Assembly (NCBI RefSeq): GCF_000384415.1
Contig: NZ_ARVU01000001.1
Span: 1,488,001-1,552,000 of the forward strand
Length of the DNA stretch: 64,000 bases
Source: Cycloclasticus pugetii PS-1
GTDB lineage: Bacteria > Pseudomonadota > Gammaproteobacteria > Methylococcales > Cycloclasticaceae
Direction of reading: 5' to 3'
Of this stretch, positions 20,636 to 29,780 are shown in pieces. How positions within the stretch are numbered: the first letter of the stretch is position 1; every line of letters begins with the position of its first letter. The notes under the pieces were generated by a model. The model did not search any database and had not been told where the DNA came from. It was given only the letters and a program-made list of their open reading frames with translations. A program made the translations under genes and the position numbers.

Positions 20636-23236
20636 ATGGCTACTTTGAAAGATAGAATTTTACTATTTAACAATATTAATGACACGCTGACCCTACCCGT
20701 CTCAGCGTATCATCGATTAACAAAATCACTCAACTTAGTTTTAGAGTTCCTAGGTGCTGATCGTTGCTCACTGATTTATCCTTGTACAGCCAATGCTTCA
20801 ACACATATCATCCCCATTGAGGTAACCACAGCCAACTACCCTGGTGCCAATAAATTAAAAACCGACCTCTCAACAACCTCACTTTTTAAGCATATTAGCC
20901 AAACTGTTGAACATACAACCGAGCCGGTCTCCTTTGACCTTAACAATATCGAGTCAACTCAATTATCAAACGTATATAAAGACTTCTCTATAAAAGCACA
21001 AATCGTTAAGCTTATTGAGCTACCTGACGGTGAAAAGTGGGGTCTCTCACTTCATCAATGTAATTCAACACGGATTTGGGACGCTGAAACGAAAGATATA
21101 ATAAATTCAGTCGCCGAGATGATCTGTCCTATTCTTTCAACGCTTGTAGATATTCCAACACTCTTAAGCCTTGTTGAGTCTGCAACAGAGGCGATAGACA
21201 ACTCCTCATTGCCGCAAGTGCTATACAACATGGATAGGAAAATTGCATATGCTAATGAGGCCTATTGCCAATTGCATAAACGCGATTTAAATGATTTGCT
21301 ACACCAGCATGGTAAACAATTTTTCTCCGAAGAAGAGCACGATAGGTACGATCAGCTTTTTGACGATATTTTAAAATACGGTAACGCAAACAATAATAGT
21401 ACAAAAACCACAGGGGATGGTGAAACTATTCACACCGAATTTCACGGCTCCTTATTGAATTATAATGGTAGCCGACACTATCATGTTTCGCTCTATGACC
21501 AGACCGAAAAAATTAGAAACCAGCAACAACTCCAATCATACAGTGATATCCAACACGCTATTATGGAAGCCAGTGATGACGGTATGCTGGTCGAAGATAC
21601 TGATAGAAAAGCTATCGCCATTAACCAGACTTTTTTTAATACCTTTGATATTCCACCCAGCTTACTAAAAGAAAAGAACAACCAAACACTAGAAATGTTA
21701 AAGGCTGGCATGGATAAAATGCAAGACGCTGAAAAGATCGCGCAAAATGTGTTGTCCTTAAGCCCTTCTTCAGAGGTTAAGACATCAACACTCATTTATT
21801 TAAAAAATGGCACGATATTAGATTTAGCGTCTTTCCCTTTAATTCACGACAAGACCATCAAAGGGCGTGTTTGGTACTTTAAAGACATCACAGAAAACAC
21901 CCTGCTTACACAAAAGCTAGGCTTCGAAGCAACACATGACCCCCTAACAAAACTCGTTAATCGTCGTGGTTTCGATGAAGAACTTAGTCGCTCTATTAAT
22001 GACTTAAAAGACAGTAATGCCGTTCATGCTTTACTCTACCTTGATTTAGACCAATTCAAAATAATCAATGATAGTAGTGGCCATGCAGCAGGAGATATGG
22101 CACTTATTGAAGTCAGTCAATTACTCTTAAAACAAGTCCGCTCGGCCGACCTGCTCGCAAGAGTAGGTGGTGATGAGTTTTGCATTTTATTAAAAGACTG
22201 CCCACCCGATGCAGCTCATGCATTAGGTGAACAAATCAGACAAGATATCGAAGACTTTATTTTCATATCCGGCGATAAAGAATATAACCTAGGCGTCAGT
22301 ATTGGCATTGTTACCATTGATAAGAGCTTTAATTCATATGAAGATGTTCTCAAACTGGCTGACACATCGTGTTACCTTGCTAAAGAGGCAGGGCGTAACC
22401 AAATTCACATCCACACGAATGCAGATCAAGCAGTTGCGTTACGATTACAACAAAATAATATAGTCAGTCAAATAAATGATGCACTTAAGGCCAATCGTTT
22501 CGAGTGTTATGTACAAAAAATACGCACTGTTTCTAACGAAGACTCCAATACCAAAAATACGCTCTCAAATTATGAAGTATTGGTTCGTATGCTCGATGCA
22601 GATGGCAGTATTATCGCACCCAATGTGTTTTTGCCTGCTGCAGAACGCTATAAGTTAATGTATAAAATTGATCATTGGGTTATAAAAAACTCTATTCAGG
22701 CAATGGCAACCATTCAAGAGCAAGTCGACTGGTTTAGCATCAATCTATCAGGGCAGACCATCGCCCACCAAGGTAGCTTTGAGCTCATCAAAAAGTGTAT
22801 CGATGACGCCAACATCCCTCCCCAAAAGATTTGTTTCGAAATAACTGAAACAGCCGCTATTACTAACCCTGAGTTTGGAGTGAGTTTCCTAAATAAATTA
22901 CAACAACTAGGTTGCTTAATTGCCTTGGATGACTTTGGCTCCGGTCTATCATCGTATGAGTACCTCAAGCGATTGCCCGCTGACATTCTTAAAAGTGATG
23001 GTCAATTTATTCAAAACATGCTCTACAATCCTTTGGACCTTGCGATGGTGAAGTCTATTAACGAAATTTCACACATCATGGGGAAAAAGACTGTAGGAGA
23101 GTTTGTTGAAAACGAAGCAACGCTCAAAAAAATAAAAGATATTGGGATTGATTTTGCACAGGGCTTCTATCTTGATACCCCAAAGCCTCTTCGCACCATA
23201 TTAGAAGCCCACCCCATGCAAATCACTCTAGAGTAA
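20636..23236 (+). CDS. GAF/PAS-GGDEF-EAL cyclic-di-GMP signalling protein
   Basis: Cytoplasmic 866-residue protein with no membrane segments. N-terminal residues about 20-170 look like a GAF domain (LNLVLEFLGADRCSLIYPC), then two PAS domains (about 180-290 and 300-420), a GGDEF domain (about 430-590, DPLTKLVNRRGF and RVGGDEF intact) and an EAL-type domain (about 610-860). In the EAL domain the signature is EVL rather than EAL, the DDFGSGLSS loop is present, and KSDGQF replaces KIDRSF. Such variants can be active. GGDEF looks competent, so the protein may make and hydrolyse cyclic-di-GMP under control of its GAF/PAS input. AAGGA lies only one base before the ATG, so translation may really start at TTG 20645. 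Divergent from parE. Confidence 0.9.
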   Translation: MATLKDRILLFNNINDTLTLPVSAYHRLTKSLNLVLEFLGADRCSLIYPCTANASTHIIPIEVTTANYPGANKLKTDLSTTSLFKHISQTVEHTTEPVSFDLNNIESTQLSNVYKDFSIKAQIVKLIELPDGEKWGLSLHQCNSTRIWDAETKDIINSVAEMICPILSTLVDIPTLLSLVESATEAIDNSSLPQVLYNMDRKIAYANEAYCQLHKRDLNDLLHQHGKQFFSEEEHDRYDQLFDDILKYGNANNNSTKTTGDGETIHTEFHGSLLNYNGSRHYHVSLYDQTEKIRNQQQLQSYSDIQHAIMEASDDGMLVEDTDRKAIAINQTFFNTFDIPPSLLKEKNNQTLEMLKAGMDKMQDAEKIAQNVLSLSPSSEVKTSTLIYLKNGTILDLASFPLIHDKTIKGRVWYFKDITENTLLTQKLGFEATHDPLTKLVNRRGFDEELSRSINDLKDSNAVHALLYLDLDQFKIINDSSGHAAGDMALIEVSQLLLKQVRSADLLARVGGDEFCILLKDCPPDAAHALGEQIRQDIEDFIFISGDKEYNLGVSIGIVTIDKSFNSYEDVLKLADTSCYLAKEAGRNQIHIHTNADQAVALRLQQNNIVSQINDALKANRFECYVQKIRTVSNEDSNTKNTLSNYEVLVRMLDADGSIIAPNVFLPAAERYKLMYKIDHWVIKNSIQAMATIQEQVDWFSINLSGQTIAHQGSFELIKKCIDDANIPPQKICFEITETAAITNPEFGVSFLNKLQQLGCLIALDDFGSGLSSYEYLKRLPADILKSDGQFIQNMLYNPLDLAMVKSINEISHIMGKKTVGEFVENEATLKKIKDIGIDFAQGFYLDTPKPLRTILEAHPMQITLE

Positions 23237-23252
23237 ACGTAGCGTTTACTTA

Positions 23253-23834
23253 TTAATCCAAATCACTCGCCAACGAGTTTCGTATATTATCAGGCACCGT
23301 CACCTCATGTTTATATGCTGGGTGATCAACACCTGCATTGATAATCGCACCGTTTTGCACCGCTTCCACCATCGGTCGGGTCAACTCAAAGCGTAAAAAA
23401 TGAACGGAAGATGTTTTCTCATTCGTTTCACGTTCTAAGTCTTCATTAGCAATGGGGTGAACCTTATCAAAACCCGCTACTTGAATCCACGTCGCACGTT
23501 CAATACCAATCATTTTTTCCAGCGCCACTTTACGGTCACCAGCATTATCAAACTGAATCATCATTGTTGCTTTCCAGTTTTGCCCGTCAGGAATCAATGG
23601 GTTATAGGTTTCAATTTCTTCGATAATGCCCGCCGAGTCAAAGATTTTTTCGGCACGTAACATTTCTTGAACCTGGTAGCGCATGGTTAAATAGTCTTCA
23701 AAATGTAGGCTGACATTCTCCCCGATTCGCACTATTCGATTAAGTTTATGAGCACGAACCTTTTGCCTATATTCATCACGTTTATTCGAATACTCTTCAA
23801 GACCATACAGTTCTTCTTTAACTAGCTTTTTCAT
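23253..23834 (-). CDS. DUF3501 family protein
   Basis: A 193-residue protein matching the DUF3501 family (KLVKEELYGLEEY at the start, RIGENVSLHFEDYLTMRYQV, and a C-terminal VDHPAYKHE segment). No enzymatic function is established for this family as far as I know. ATG 23834 is chosen over an upstream TTG because AGAGG lies six bases before it. It follows the Fe-S protein by 16 bases on the same strand, and rubrerythrin is the first gene of the set. The neighbourhood suggests a role in redox or peroxide/oxygen stress handling. It is soluble, with no signal peptide. Confidence 0.85.
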   Translation of the reverse strand: MKKLVKEELYGLEEYSNKRDEYRQKVRAHKLNRIVRIGENVSLHFEDYLTMRYQVQEMLRAEKIFDSAGIIEEIETYNPLIPDGQNWKATMMIQFDNAGDRKVALEKMIGIERATWIQVAGFDKVHPIANEDLERETNEKTSSVHFLRFELTRPMVEAVQNGAIINAGVDHPAYKHEVTVPDNIRNSLASDLD

Positions 23835-23850
23835 TTTCAACCTCTAATGT

Positions 23851-25176
23851 TCAAATGCCGTACGCTTGCTTTAGCAAACTAATAGGGCTCTTTACGTTTG
23901 ACTCATCTTCCAAACCACTTGCAATGTGATCAGCTGCCATAGGGCAATCGCTTGAAAACACATCCGCTTCAGCCTTTTTCACTCGGTTTACAACCGGCTT
24001 TGCAATTTTTTTAGCTATATCATGGAACTCACTTTTTAGCGCATACGTTCCATCATGCCCAGAACACCGTTCTATCGCATTTACTGATGTATTTGGAATT
24101 AACTCTAATACCTCTTTCGTCTTTAATCCAATATTTTGAACCCGTAAATGACAAGCAACTTGATAAGAGACCTGCCCTAATTCACCTTTAAATTCTGTTT
24201 TTAATAAGTTCGATTTATGGCGAAGCATCAAATACTCAAATGGGTCGAAAATAGCATCACGCACTTTTGCTACCTCTTCATCATCTGGAAACATTAACGG
24301 CAACTCTTGTTTAAACATCAAAACACATGATGGCACAGGGGCAATTACATCCCAGCCCTCATCAATCAATTTAACAAGTTGTGGAATGTTATTGTTTTTT
24401 AAACGCTCTACCTCTTTAAGATCACCCAGTTCAAGCTTAGGCATACCACAACAGTTCTCTTTACTTGCCATCGTTACCGCAACATTATTATGCTCTAGCA
24501 CATCAACCAAATCATTTACTAAATCTGGTCGATTATAGTTACCATAACAGGTGGTAAAAATAGCCACTTTTCCGGTTGTTTCTCCGCAAGCTTGCACACC
24601 CGAAGCATCATGTTTTTGCTGGGCAAATTTTTTCCTTGCTGTTTCGGTATGATAGGCTGGGATAACCGCTTCGTTATGAATCCCTAATTGGCTGTCTAAA
24701 ACTCGTCGAATTGTCTTGTTCTGGTTCGCTGCATTCACCACATTAACAACGATGGGGATAGACGCTAATTTACCAATTCTATCGGTAGATGTAATTAATT
24801 TATCGCGTTGTTTGACTTCATTTTTTTCAAATTTAACGGCCTTCGCACGAAGCATTAAGTGTGGAAAATCCAAGTCCCATTCATGAGGAGGCACATAAGG
24901 GCATTTTGACATAAAGCACATGTCACATAGATAGCAATTATCGACCACATCCCAATAGACTTTTTTATCGACGCTATCGAGTTCCATTGTTTCTGACTCA
25001 TCAATGACATCAAACAATAATGGAAACGCATTACATAAATTAAAACAACGACGACAACCATGACAAATATCAAACACACGATCTAATTCGTTGAATAAAT
25101 TAGCCTCATCGTAAAAACTAGCGCCTTTCCAATCTATTGGATGCCTTGTGGGGGCCTCTAAGCTGCCTTCTCTCAT
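23851..25176 (-). CDS. Fe-S oxidoreductase with 4Fe-4S and CCG domains (GlpC/HdrD-like)
   Basis: A 441-residue protein with two N-terminal ferredoxin-type clusters (CHGCRRCFNLCNAFP near residue 40 and CYLCDMCFMSKCP near residue 80) and two C-terminal cysteine-rich CCG-type domains (ENCCGMPKLELG, and CSGHDGTYALK followed by a DCPMAADHI segment). This is the layout of GlpC/heterodisulfide-reductase subunit D proteins, which usually pass electrons between a dehydrogenase and quinones or disulfides. No flavoprotein partner lies next to it; instead it is between rubrerythrin and a DUF3501 gene. GGAG lies eight bases before the ATG. It may supply electrons to the rubrerythrin; that is inference. 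Confidence 0.88.
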   Translation of the reverse strand: MREGSLEAPTRHPIDWKGASFYDEANLFNELDRVFDICHGCRRCFNLCNAFPLLFDVIDESETMELDSVDKKVYWDVVDNCYLCDMCFMSKCPYVPPHEWDLDFPHLMLRAKAVKFEKNEVKQRDKLITSTDRIGKLASIPIVVNVVNAANQNKTIRRVLDSQLGIHNEAVIPAYHTETARKKFAQQKHDASGVQACGETTGKVAIFTTCYGNYNRPDLVNDLVDVLEHNNVAVTMASKENCCGMPKLELGDLKEVERLKNNNIPQLVKLIDEGWDVIAPVPSCVLMFKQELPLMFPDDEEVAKVRDAIFDPFEYLMLRHKSNLLKTEFKGELGQVSYQVACHLRVQNIGLKTKEVLELIPNTSVNAIERCSGHDGTYALKSEFHDIAKKIAKPVVNRVKKAEADVFSSDCPMAADHIASGLEDESNVKSPISLLKQAYGI

Positions 25177-25186
25177 TTATTTATCT

Positions 25187-25222
25187 CCAAAAAAAAGGAG
25201 AGCACATGCGTACCCTCCTTTT
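25187..25222 (-). terminator. Rho-independent hairpin between rubrerythrin and Fe-S gene
   Basis: On the minus strand AAAAGGAG and CTCCTTTT pair around a partly self-complementary loop, with eight T bases closing the structure. It lies directly after rubrerythrin and just before the ribosome-binding site of the Fe-S gene. It could make rubrerythrin the more abundant product with partial read-through into the two genes behind. Confidence 0.65.
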
Positions 25223-25237
25223 GATCTAAATCAACAC

Positions 25238-25657
25238 TTAAGCGTTTAAGCTATCTAACGCTTTTTGGAAACGGTTCGCGTGTGAACGCTCCGCTTTTGC
25301 CAGTGTTTCAAACCAATCAGCAATTTCATCGTGACCTTCGTCACGTGCTGTTTTTGCCATACCTGGGTACATATCAGTGTACTCATGCGTCTCACCGGCA
25401 ATCGCTGCTTTTAAGTTATCTTCAGTTCCACCAATTGGCAGACCTGTTGCTGGATCACCAGTTTCTTCTAAATATTCTAAGTGACCGTGTGCATGGCCTG
25501 TTTCACCTTCTGCAGTTGAACGGAAAACAGTAGACACATCGTTGTATCCTTCGATGTCTGCTTTGTTTGCGAAGTATAGGTAACGACGGTTTGCTTGTGA
25601 CTCACCAGCAAACGCATCTTTTAAATTCTGTTCTGTTTGAGAACCTTTAAGTGACAT
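25238..25657 (-). CDS. Rubrerythrin-type diiron protein without rubredoxin domain
   Basis: A 139-residue ferritin-like diiron protein related to rubrerythrin, a peroxide-scavenging enzyme. Iron-ligand glutamates and histidines visible are E19 (FAGES), E52/H55 (EGETGHAH), E89 and E92 (AGETHEYTD), and E123/H126 (KAERSHA). The C-terminal rubredoxin-like domain of classical rubrerythrins is missing, so electrons must come from another protein. The ATG at 25657 is taken because AAGAGGAA lies just upstream and the family begins near MSLKG. It is first in a leftward set with the Fe-S and DUF3501 genes, separated from them by a hairpin. Upstream, paired inverted elements may be operators. Confidence 0.9.
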   Translation of the reverse strand: MSLKGSQTEQNLKDAFAGESQANRRYLYFANKADIEGYNDVSTVFRSTAEGETGHAHGHLEYLEETGDPATGLPIGGTEDNLKAAIAGETHEYTDMYPGMAKTARDEGHDEIADWFETLAKAERSHANRFQKALDSLNA

Positions 25658-25690
25658 AGTAATTCCTCTTAATAAGTTGAATGATATCAA

Positions 25691-25832
25691 TTCTACCTTT
25701 AGACTGGGTCTAATAGTAAGCTCAAGATACGTTACCATCTATTTGATGTCAATATGATTGCTTCGTGCTAACTAACACGACAAGCATTTTAAAAAAATAG
25801 TGACCCTATCCAGTCTAGTTAAGGTAACGTAT
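25691..25832. promoter_or_regulatory. Paired inverted elements between rubrerythrin and xseB
   Basis: CTACCTTTAGACTGGGTC (25693-25710) recurs in inverted, gapped form as GACCCTATCCAGTCTAGTTAAGGTA (25802-25826, with inserted TATC and GTT). Separately ATACGTTACC (25727-25736) pairs exactly with GGTAACGTAT (25823-25832). Both pairs are in the gap between divergent genes, suggesting matched control sites for the two directions. The repeats are direct observations; the regulator is unknown. Confidence 0.4.
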
Positions 25833-25861
25833 TTCCTTTTACAAAATCAACGACAAAACTA

Positions 25862-26086
25862 ATGGCCAAAGCAAAAAAACTCGATTTAGAATCATCACTT
25901 CAATCCTTAGAAGAACTTGTTGACCGTATGGAAAATGGAGACTTGAGTCTCGAAGAATCACTAAAAGAGTTTGAATTAGGCATCAAGTTAATTCAATCCT
26001 GTCAAAAGTCACTTACAGACGCTGAACAAAAAGTTGAAACTCTATTAAACAGCTCCGCCTTGGCAAAACCCGTCGATTTCGATTAA
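25862..26086 (+). CDS. xseB: Exodeoxyribonuclease VII small subunit
   Basis: Small subunit of exonuclease VII, which degrades single-stranded DNA together with XseA. The 74-residue protein has the family pattern LESSLQSLEELVDRMENGDLSLEESLKEFE. It begins a rightward set with ispA and dxs, a frequent arrangement in gammaproteobacteria. The ribosome site is weak. xseA is not in the window. Confidence 0.95.
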   Translation: MAKAKKLDLESSLQSLEELVDRMENGDLSLEESLKEFELGIKLIQSCQKSLTDAEQKVETLLNSSALAKPVDFD

Positions 26087-26107
26087 ATATTTAATTTACC
26101 CACAGCC

Positions 26108-26992
26108 ATGACTGCTTTTAAAGACTTCCAAAGCGCCAAAACACAACAAATAGAAACCGCGCTAGCGCGCTATCTCCCCGCGAGTCACATTGAACCCAAG
26201 CGATTGCACGAAGCCATGCGTTATTCAACTCTTAATGGTGGCAAACGTATTCGAGCGATGCTCGTCTATGCGACTGGGAACTTACTTGAAATACAACAAC
26301 CTATATTAGACAGCATAGCTAGCTCAATTGAGCTTATTCACGCTTATTCACTCATTCATGACGACCTTCCATCGATGGACGACGACGATTTACGTCGTGG
26401 CAAACCGAGTTGTCATAAAGCCTTTGACGAAGCAACTGCTATTTTAACCGGAGACGCGTTATTAACACTCGCCTTCAACGTGCTGGCAAAGGCGGATTGC
26501 AGCAATGAACAAAAAATAACCTGTATTCAACTGTTATCACAAGCTGCCGGTTCAAGAGGCATGGTCGGCGGCCAAGCCATTGATCTGGCTAATGAAGGAA
26601 AGTCCATTTCCATTGCTGAAATTGAAAACATGCACCTACATAAAACAGGGGCCTTGATCTGTAGCTGTATCACTTTAGTCGCAAGTTTAAAGTTTCAAAC
26701 AACAGATAGCCAGTATCGCCACCTAAAACATTATGCAGAATGTATCGGACTGGCGTTTCAAGTACAAGATGATATTCTTGATGAAACCTCATCTACTTCA
26801 ACACTCGGCAAAACACAAGGTAAAGACCGGCAAGCTGAGAAGTCCACATATCCTTCTATTTTAGGCTTAAAGGCTTCGAAACACTTAACCAAAGATTTGC
26901 ATGACGAGGCTATACAAAGTCTTTCAAATTTTGATCACCGCGCTAATTACCTTAGGGATATCGCACAGTTCACTATCTCACGGATATCTTAA
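26108..26992 (+). CDS. ispA: Polyprenyl (farnesyl) diphosphate synthase
   Basis: Prenyltransferase condensing dimethylallyl/geranyl diphosphate with isopentenyl diphosphate to farnesyl diphosphate in the isoprenoid pathway. The 294-residue protein contains the first aspartate-rich motif in HDDLPSMDDDDLRRG (about 85-100), the GGKRIRAML motif near residue 45, and the second motif DDILDETSS near residue 220. Residues before the first Asp-rich motif are bulky in the way usual for short-chain synthases. It is 21 bases after xseB and precedes dxs, so the products supply and use the same isoprenoid precursors. Product chain length is assumed from the family and gene context. Confidence 0.95.
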   Translation: MTAFKDFQSAKTQQIETALARYLPASHIEPKRLHEAMRYSTLNGGKRIRAMLVYATGNLLEIQQPILDSIASSIELIHAYSLIHDDLPSMDDDDLRRGKPSCHKAFDEATAILTGDALLTLAFNVLAKADCSNEQKITCIQLLSQAAGSRGMVGGQAIDLANEGKSISIAEIENMHLHKTGALICSCITLVASLKFQTTDSQYRHLKHYAECIGLAFQVQDDILDETSSTSTLGKTQGKDRQAEKSTYPSILGLKASKHLTKDLHDEAIQSLSNFDHRANYLRDIAQFTISRIS

Positions 26993-27082
26993 GTACATGG
27001 TCCTTAGACCAGTATTCACTTGCATAGTCTTTGCTTGCAAACGATAATACGCAACCTTAACCTAACGTATTATGAGCATTAC

Positions 27083-28954
27083 GTGACGCCACTGGCAAAA
27101 TACCCTATTCTCGATAAAGTTGATATACCAAACGACCTTCGTAACCTTACGGAAGAGGAGCTTATTGGTTTGTCACATGAGCTACGTGAGTTTCTAATTT
27201 CCTCCGTCAGTAAATCAGGGGGACATTTATCAGCAGGGCTTGGTACCGTTGAACTGACCATTGCCTTACATTATGTTTTCGACACCCCTACTGATAAATT
27301 AATTTGGGATGTTGGACACCAGGCTTACCCACACAAAATTTTAACTGGGCGTAAAGATAAGATTTCAACAATTCGTAAAAAACACGGCGTTACCCCTTTT
27401 GTAACACGTGCAGAAAGTGAATACGACGCATTTGGCGTTGGCCACTCGAGTACATCAATCAGTGCCGCTTTAGGTATGGCCATTGCCGCCGCTATAAATA
27501 ACGATGAAAAACGCACAGTTGCTATTATTGGTGATGGTGGAATAACCGGTGGTATGGCTTTTGAAGCGCTAAATCACGCCGGTGCCTTAGATGCAAATTT
27601 ACTGGTTATTTTAAACGACAACGACATGTCTATTTCGCCAAATGTCGGGGCGATGAAAAACTATTTAGCTAAAATCTTATCCGGAAAATTCTACACAACC
27701 GTAAAAGAAGGTAGCAAAAAGGTGATGGCTAACATGCCCAGTGTTTGGGAGTTGGCAAGACGAACTGAAGAACACGTAAAAGGCATGGTTATACCGGGGA
27801 CATTATTTGAAGAGATGGGCTTCAACTATATTGGACCTATTGATGGTCACGACCTCCCCACTTTAGTTAAAACATTATCCAACCTAAAAGACTTACAAGG
27901 CCCACAATTCTTACACATTGTGACCCAAAAAGGTAAGGGCTACTCCCCTGCTGAAGCGGACCCAATTGGATACCACGGCGTTTCAACCTTTGACCCAAGT
28001 AAAGAAAAGTTACCAGAAAAGGCACCTAGTTCAGCCACTTATAGTGAAGTTTTTGGCCAATGGCTTTGTGATATGGCTAAAGAAAATGACAAACTCGTTG
28101 GCATTACCCCTGCCATGCGTGAAGGCTCTGGCATGGTGACATTTGAACAGCAATACCCAGAGCGTTTTTTTGATGTTGGTATAGCTGAACAACACGCTGT
28201 TACCTTAGCGGCGGGAATGGCTTGCGAAGGCTTACAGCCTGTTGTTGCTATTTATTCAACGTTTTTACAACGTGGATATGATCAACTTATTCACGACGTT
28301 GCCTTGCAAAAACTCCCTGTTCTTTTTGCTATTGACCGTGCAGGCTTAGTTGGCCCTGATGGCCCCACTCATGCTGGTTCGTACGACTTTAGCTACCTGC
28401 GCTGCATCCCAAATATGGTTATCATGGCGCCCGCTGACGAAAACGAATGTCGACTTATGTTAACAACAGGGATTCAACATAAAGGACCAGTTGCAGTACG
28501 TTATCCACGCGGTAAAGGTCCTGGGGTCACTATTAATAATACACTTGATAGCATTCCAATTGGCAAAGCCGTTACTCTAAGGGAAGGCAAAGATATCGCC
28601 TTATTAGCATTTGGCTCATCGGTGACACAAGCACTTGAAGTAGCCGAGGAATTTAATTCAACGGTGATCAACATGCGCTTTATAAAACCCTTGGATGAAG
28701 ACATGATCAAACATATTGCTAGCACTCACAACACGTTGGTGACACTGGAGGAAAATGTTATCAAAGGTGGCGCAGGCAGCGGTGTTAACGAGTTTATTAA
28801 CCAAGCTTCAATCGATACCAAGGTCTTAAACATTGGCTTGCCAGACCTTAATCTTGAACACGGTTCAAGAGAAGAACTATTGCAAGAAGCAGGTCTCGAC
28901 ACTCAAAGCATAAAAAACTATATAAGCAGCAGCTTAAATAAAACAAACACCTGA
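27083..28954 (+). CDS. dxs: 1-deoxy-D-xylulose-5-phosphate synthase
   Basis: Thiamine-diphosphate enzyme making DXP from pyruvate and glyceraldehyde-3-phosphate, the entry step of the MEP isoprenoid pathway. Motifs: [64 protein letters not shown] (ThDP/Mg), DGHDLPTL, and in the second half [13 protein letters not shown] and [16 protein letters not shown]. There is no ATG near the expected N-terminus. GTG at 27083 is preferred because translation from it ([14 protein letters not shown]) aligns with the N-terminus of E. coli Dxs as I know it; a TTG at 27020 would add 21 residues. 623 residues from GTG, normal for the family. It belongs to the xseB-ispA-dxs set. Confidence 0.95.
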   Translation: MTPLAKYPILDKVDIPNDLRNLTEEELIGLSHELREFLISSVSKSGGHLSAGLGTVELTIALHYVFDTPTDKLIWDVGHQAYPHKILTGRKDKISTIRKKHGVTPFVTRAESEYDAFGVGHSSTSISAALGMAIAAAINNDEKRTVAIIGDGGITGGMAFEALNHAGALDANLLVILNDNDMSISPNVGAMKNYLAKILSGKFYTTVKEGSKKVMANMPSVWELARRTEEHVKGMVIPGTLFEEMGFNYIGPIDGHDLPTLVKTLSNLKDLQGPQFLHIVTQKGKGYSPAEADPIGYHGVSTFDPSKEKLPEKAPSSATYSEVFGQWLCDMAKENDKLVGITPAMREGSGMVTFEQQYPERFFDVGIAEQHAVTLAAGMACEGLQPVVAIYSTFLQRGYDQLIHDVALQKLPVLFAIDRAGLVGPDGPTHAGSYDFSYLRCIPNMVIMAPADENECRLMLTTGIQHKGPVAVRYPRGKGPGVTINNTLDSIPIGKAVTLREGKDIALLAFGSSVTQALEVAEEFNSTVINMRFIKPLDEDMIKHIASTHNTLVTLEENVIKGGAGSGVNEFINQASIDTKVLNIGLPDLNLEHGSREELLQEAGLDTQSIKNYISSSLNKTNT

Positions 28955-28978
28955 TACAACACAGCTTACTTACTAAAT

Positions 28979-29761
28979 ATGACCATCGAAGACGTACAAA
29001 ACCACCCAGATTCTAGAAATATGCCCATTAATAAAGTCGGCATAAAGGATATCCGCCACCCATTTGTTTTTGTCGATAGGGACGGTCACCAACGAGCAAC
29101 TGTTGGCACCTTTAACATGTCTGTCAACTTACCTCATCATCAAAAGGGCACTCATATGTCACGTTTTGTGGCCCTTTTGAATGAAGATTGCCAGCAATTA
29201 TCTATTAAGGGGTTCAGTGCATTATTAGAAAAAATGACCCACACCCTTGAAGCGGAAACAGGTTACCTAACCACAGAGTTCCTATATTTTGTTAACAAGT
29301 CTGCCCCTATTACTGGCGTTAAAAGCTTATTAGACTATCAAATAAAGCTTGACGGGCACTGGTCAAAAAGTGATCACAAAATCAAAATTTCAGTAGTCAT
29401 CCCCGTTACCAGCTTATGCCCTTGTTCAAAGAAAATCTCTGAATATGGCGCGCATAACCAGCGTTCTCATATCACCGTTACCGCAGAAATTGGTGACAAT
29501 ATTTGCGCTGAAGACATTATCCAGCTGGTTGAAAAGCAGGCATCGAGTGAACTTTTCAGCCTATTAAAAAGGCCTGATGAAAAATACGTAACAGAGCTCG
29601 CCTACGACAACCCTAAATTCGTAGAAGATGTCGTAAGGGATATTGCTAGTGCACTTAACGATGACCAGCGAATTTTAGCTTATACCCTAGAAGCTGAAAA
29701 CTTTGAATCCATACACAATCATTCTGCCTACGCAGTAATCGAAAACAACAAATTAACTTAA
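28979..29761 (+). CDS. folE2: GTP cyclohydrolase I, type 2 (FolE2)
   Basis: Metal-flexible GTP cyclohydrolase (COG1469 family) making dihydroneopterin triphosphate for folate and related pterins. Recognisable stretches in the 260-residue protein are [53 protein letters not shown] with the family cysteine and histidine, and the C-terminal [17 protein letters not shown]. It is 24 bases after dxs. FolE2 is unrelated in fold details to FolE and in several bacteria is induced under zinc limitation; no Zur site was identified here. The classical folE may lie elsewhere or be absent. folP for the later folate step lies at 41600-42457. Confidence 0.93.
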   Translation: MTIEDVQNHPDSRNMPINKVGIKDIRHPFVFVDRDGHQRATVGTFNMSVNLPHHQKGTHMSRFVALLNEDCQQLSIKGFSALLEKMTHTLEAETGYLTTEFLYFVNKSAPITGVKSLLDYQIKLDGHWSKSDHKIKISVVIPVTSLCPCSKKISEYGAHNQRSHITVTAEIGDNICAEDIIQLVEKQASSELFSLLKRPDEKYVTELAYDNPKFVEDVVRDIASALNDDQRILAYTLEAENFESIHNHSAYAVIENNKLT

Positions 29762-29780
29762 TAATACCGGAGCTCCAACA

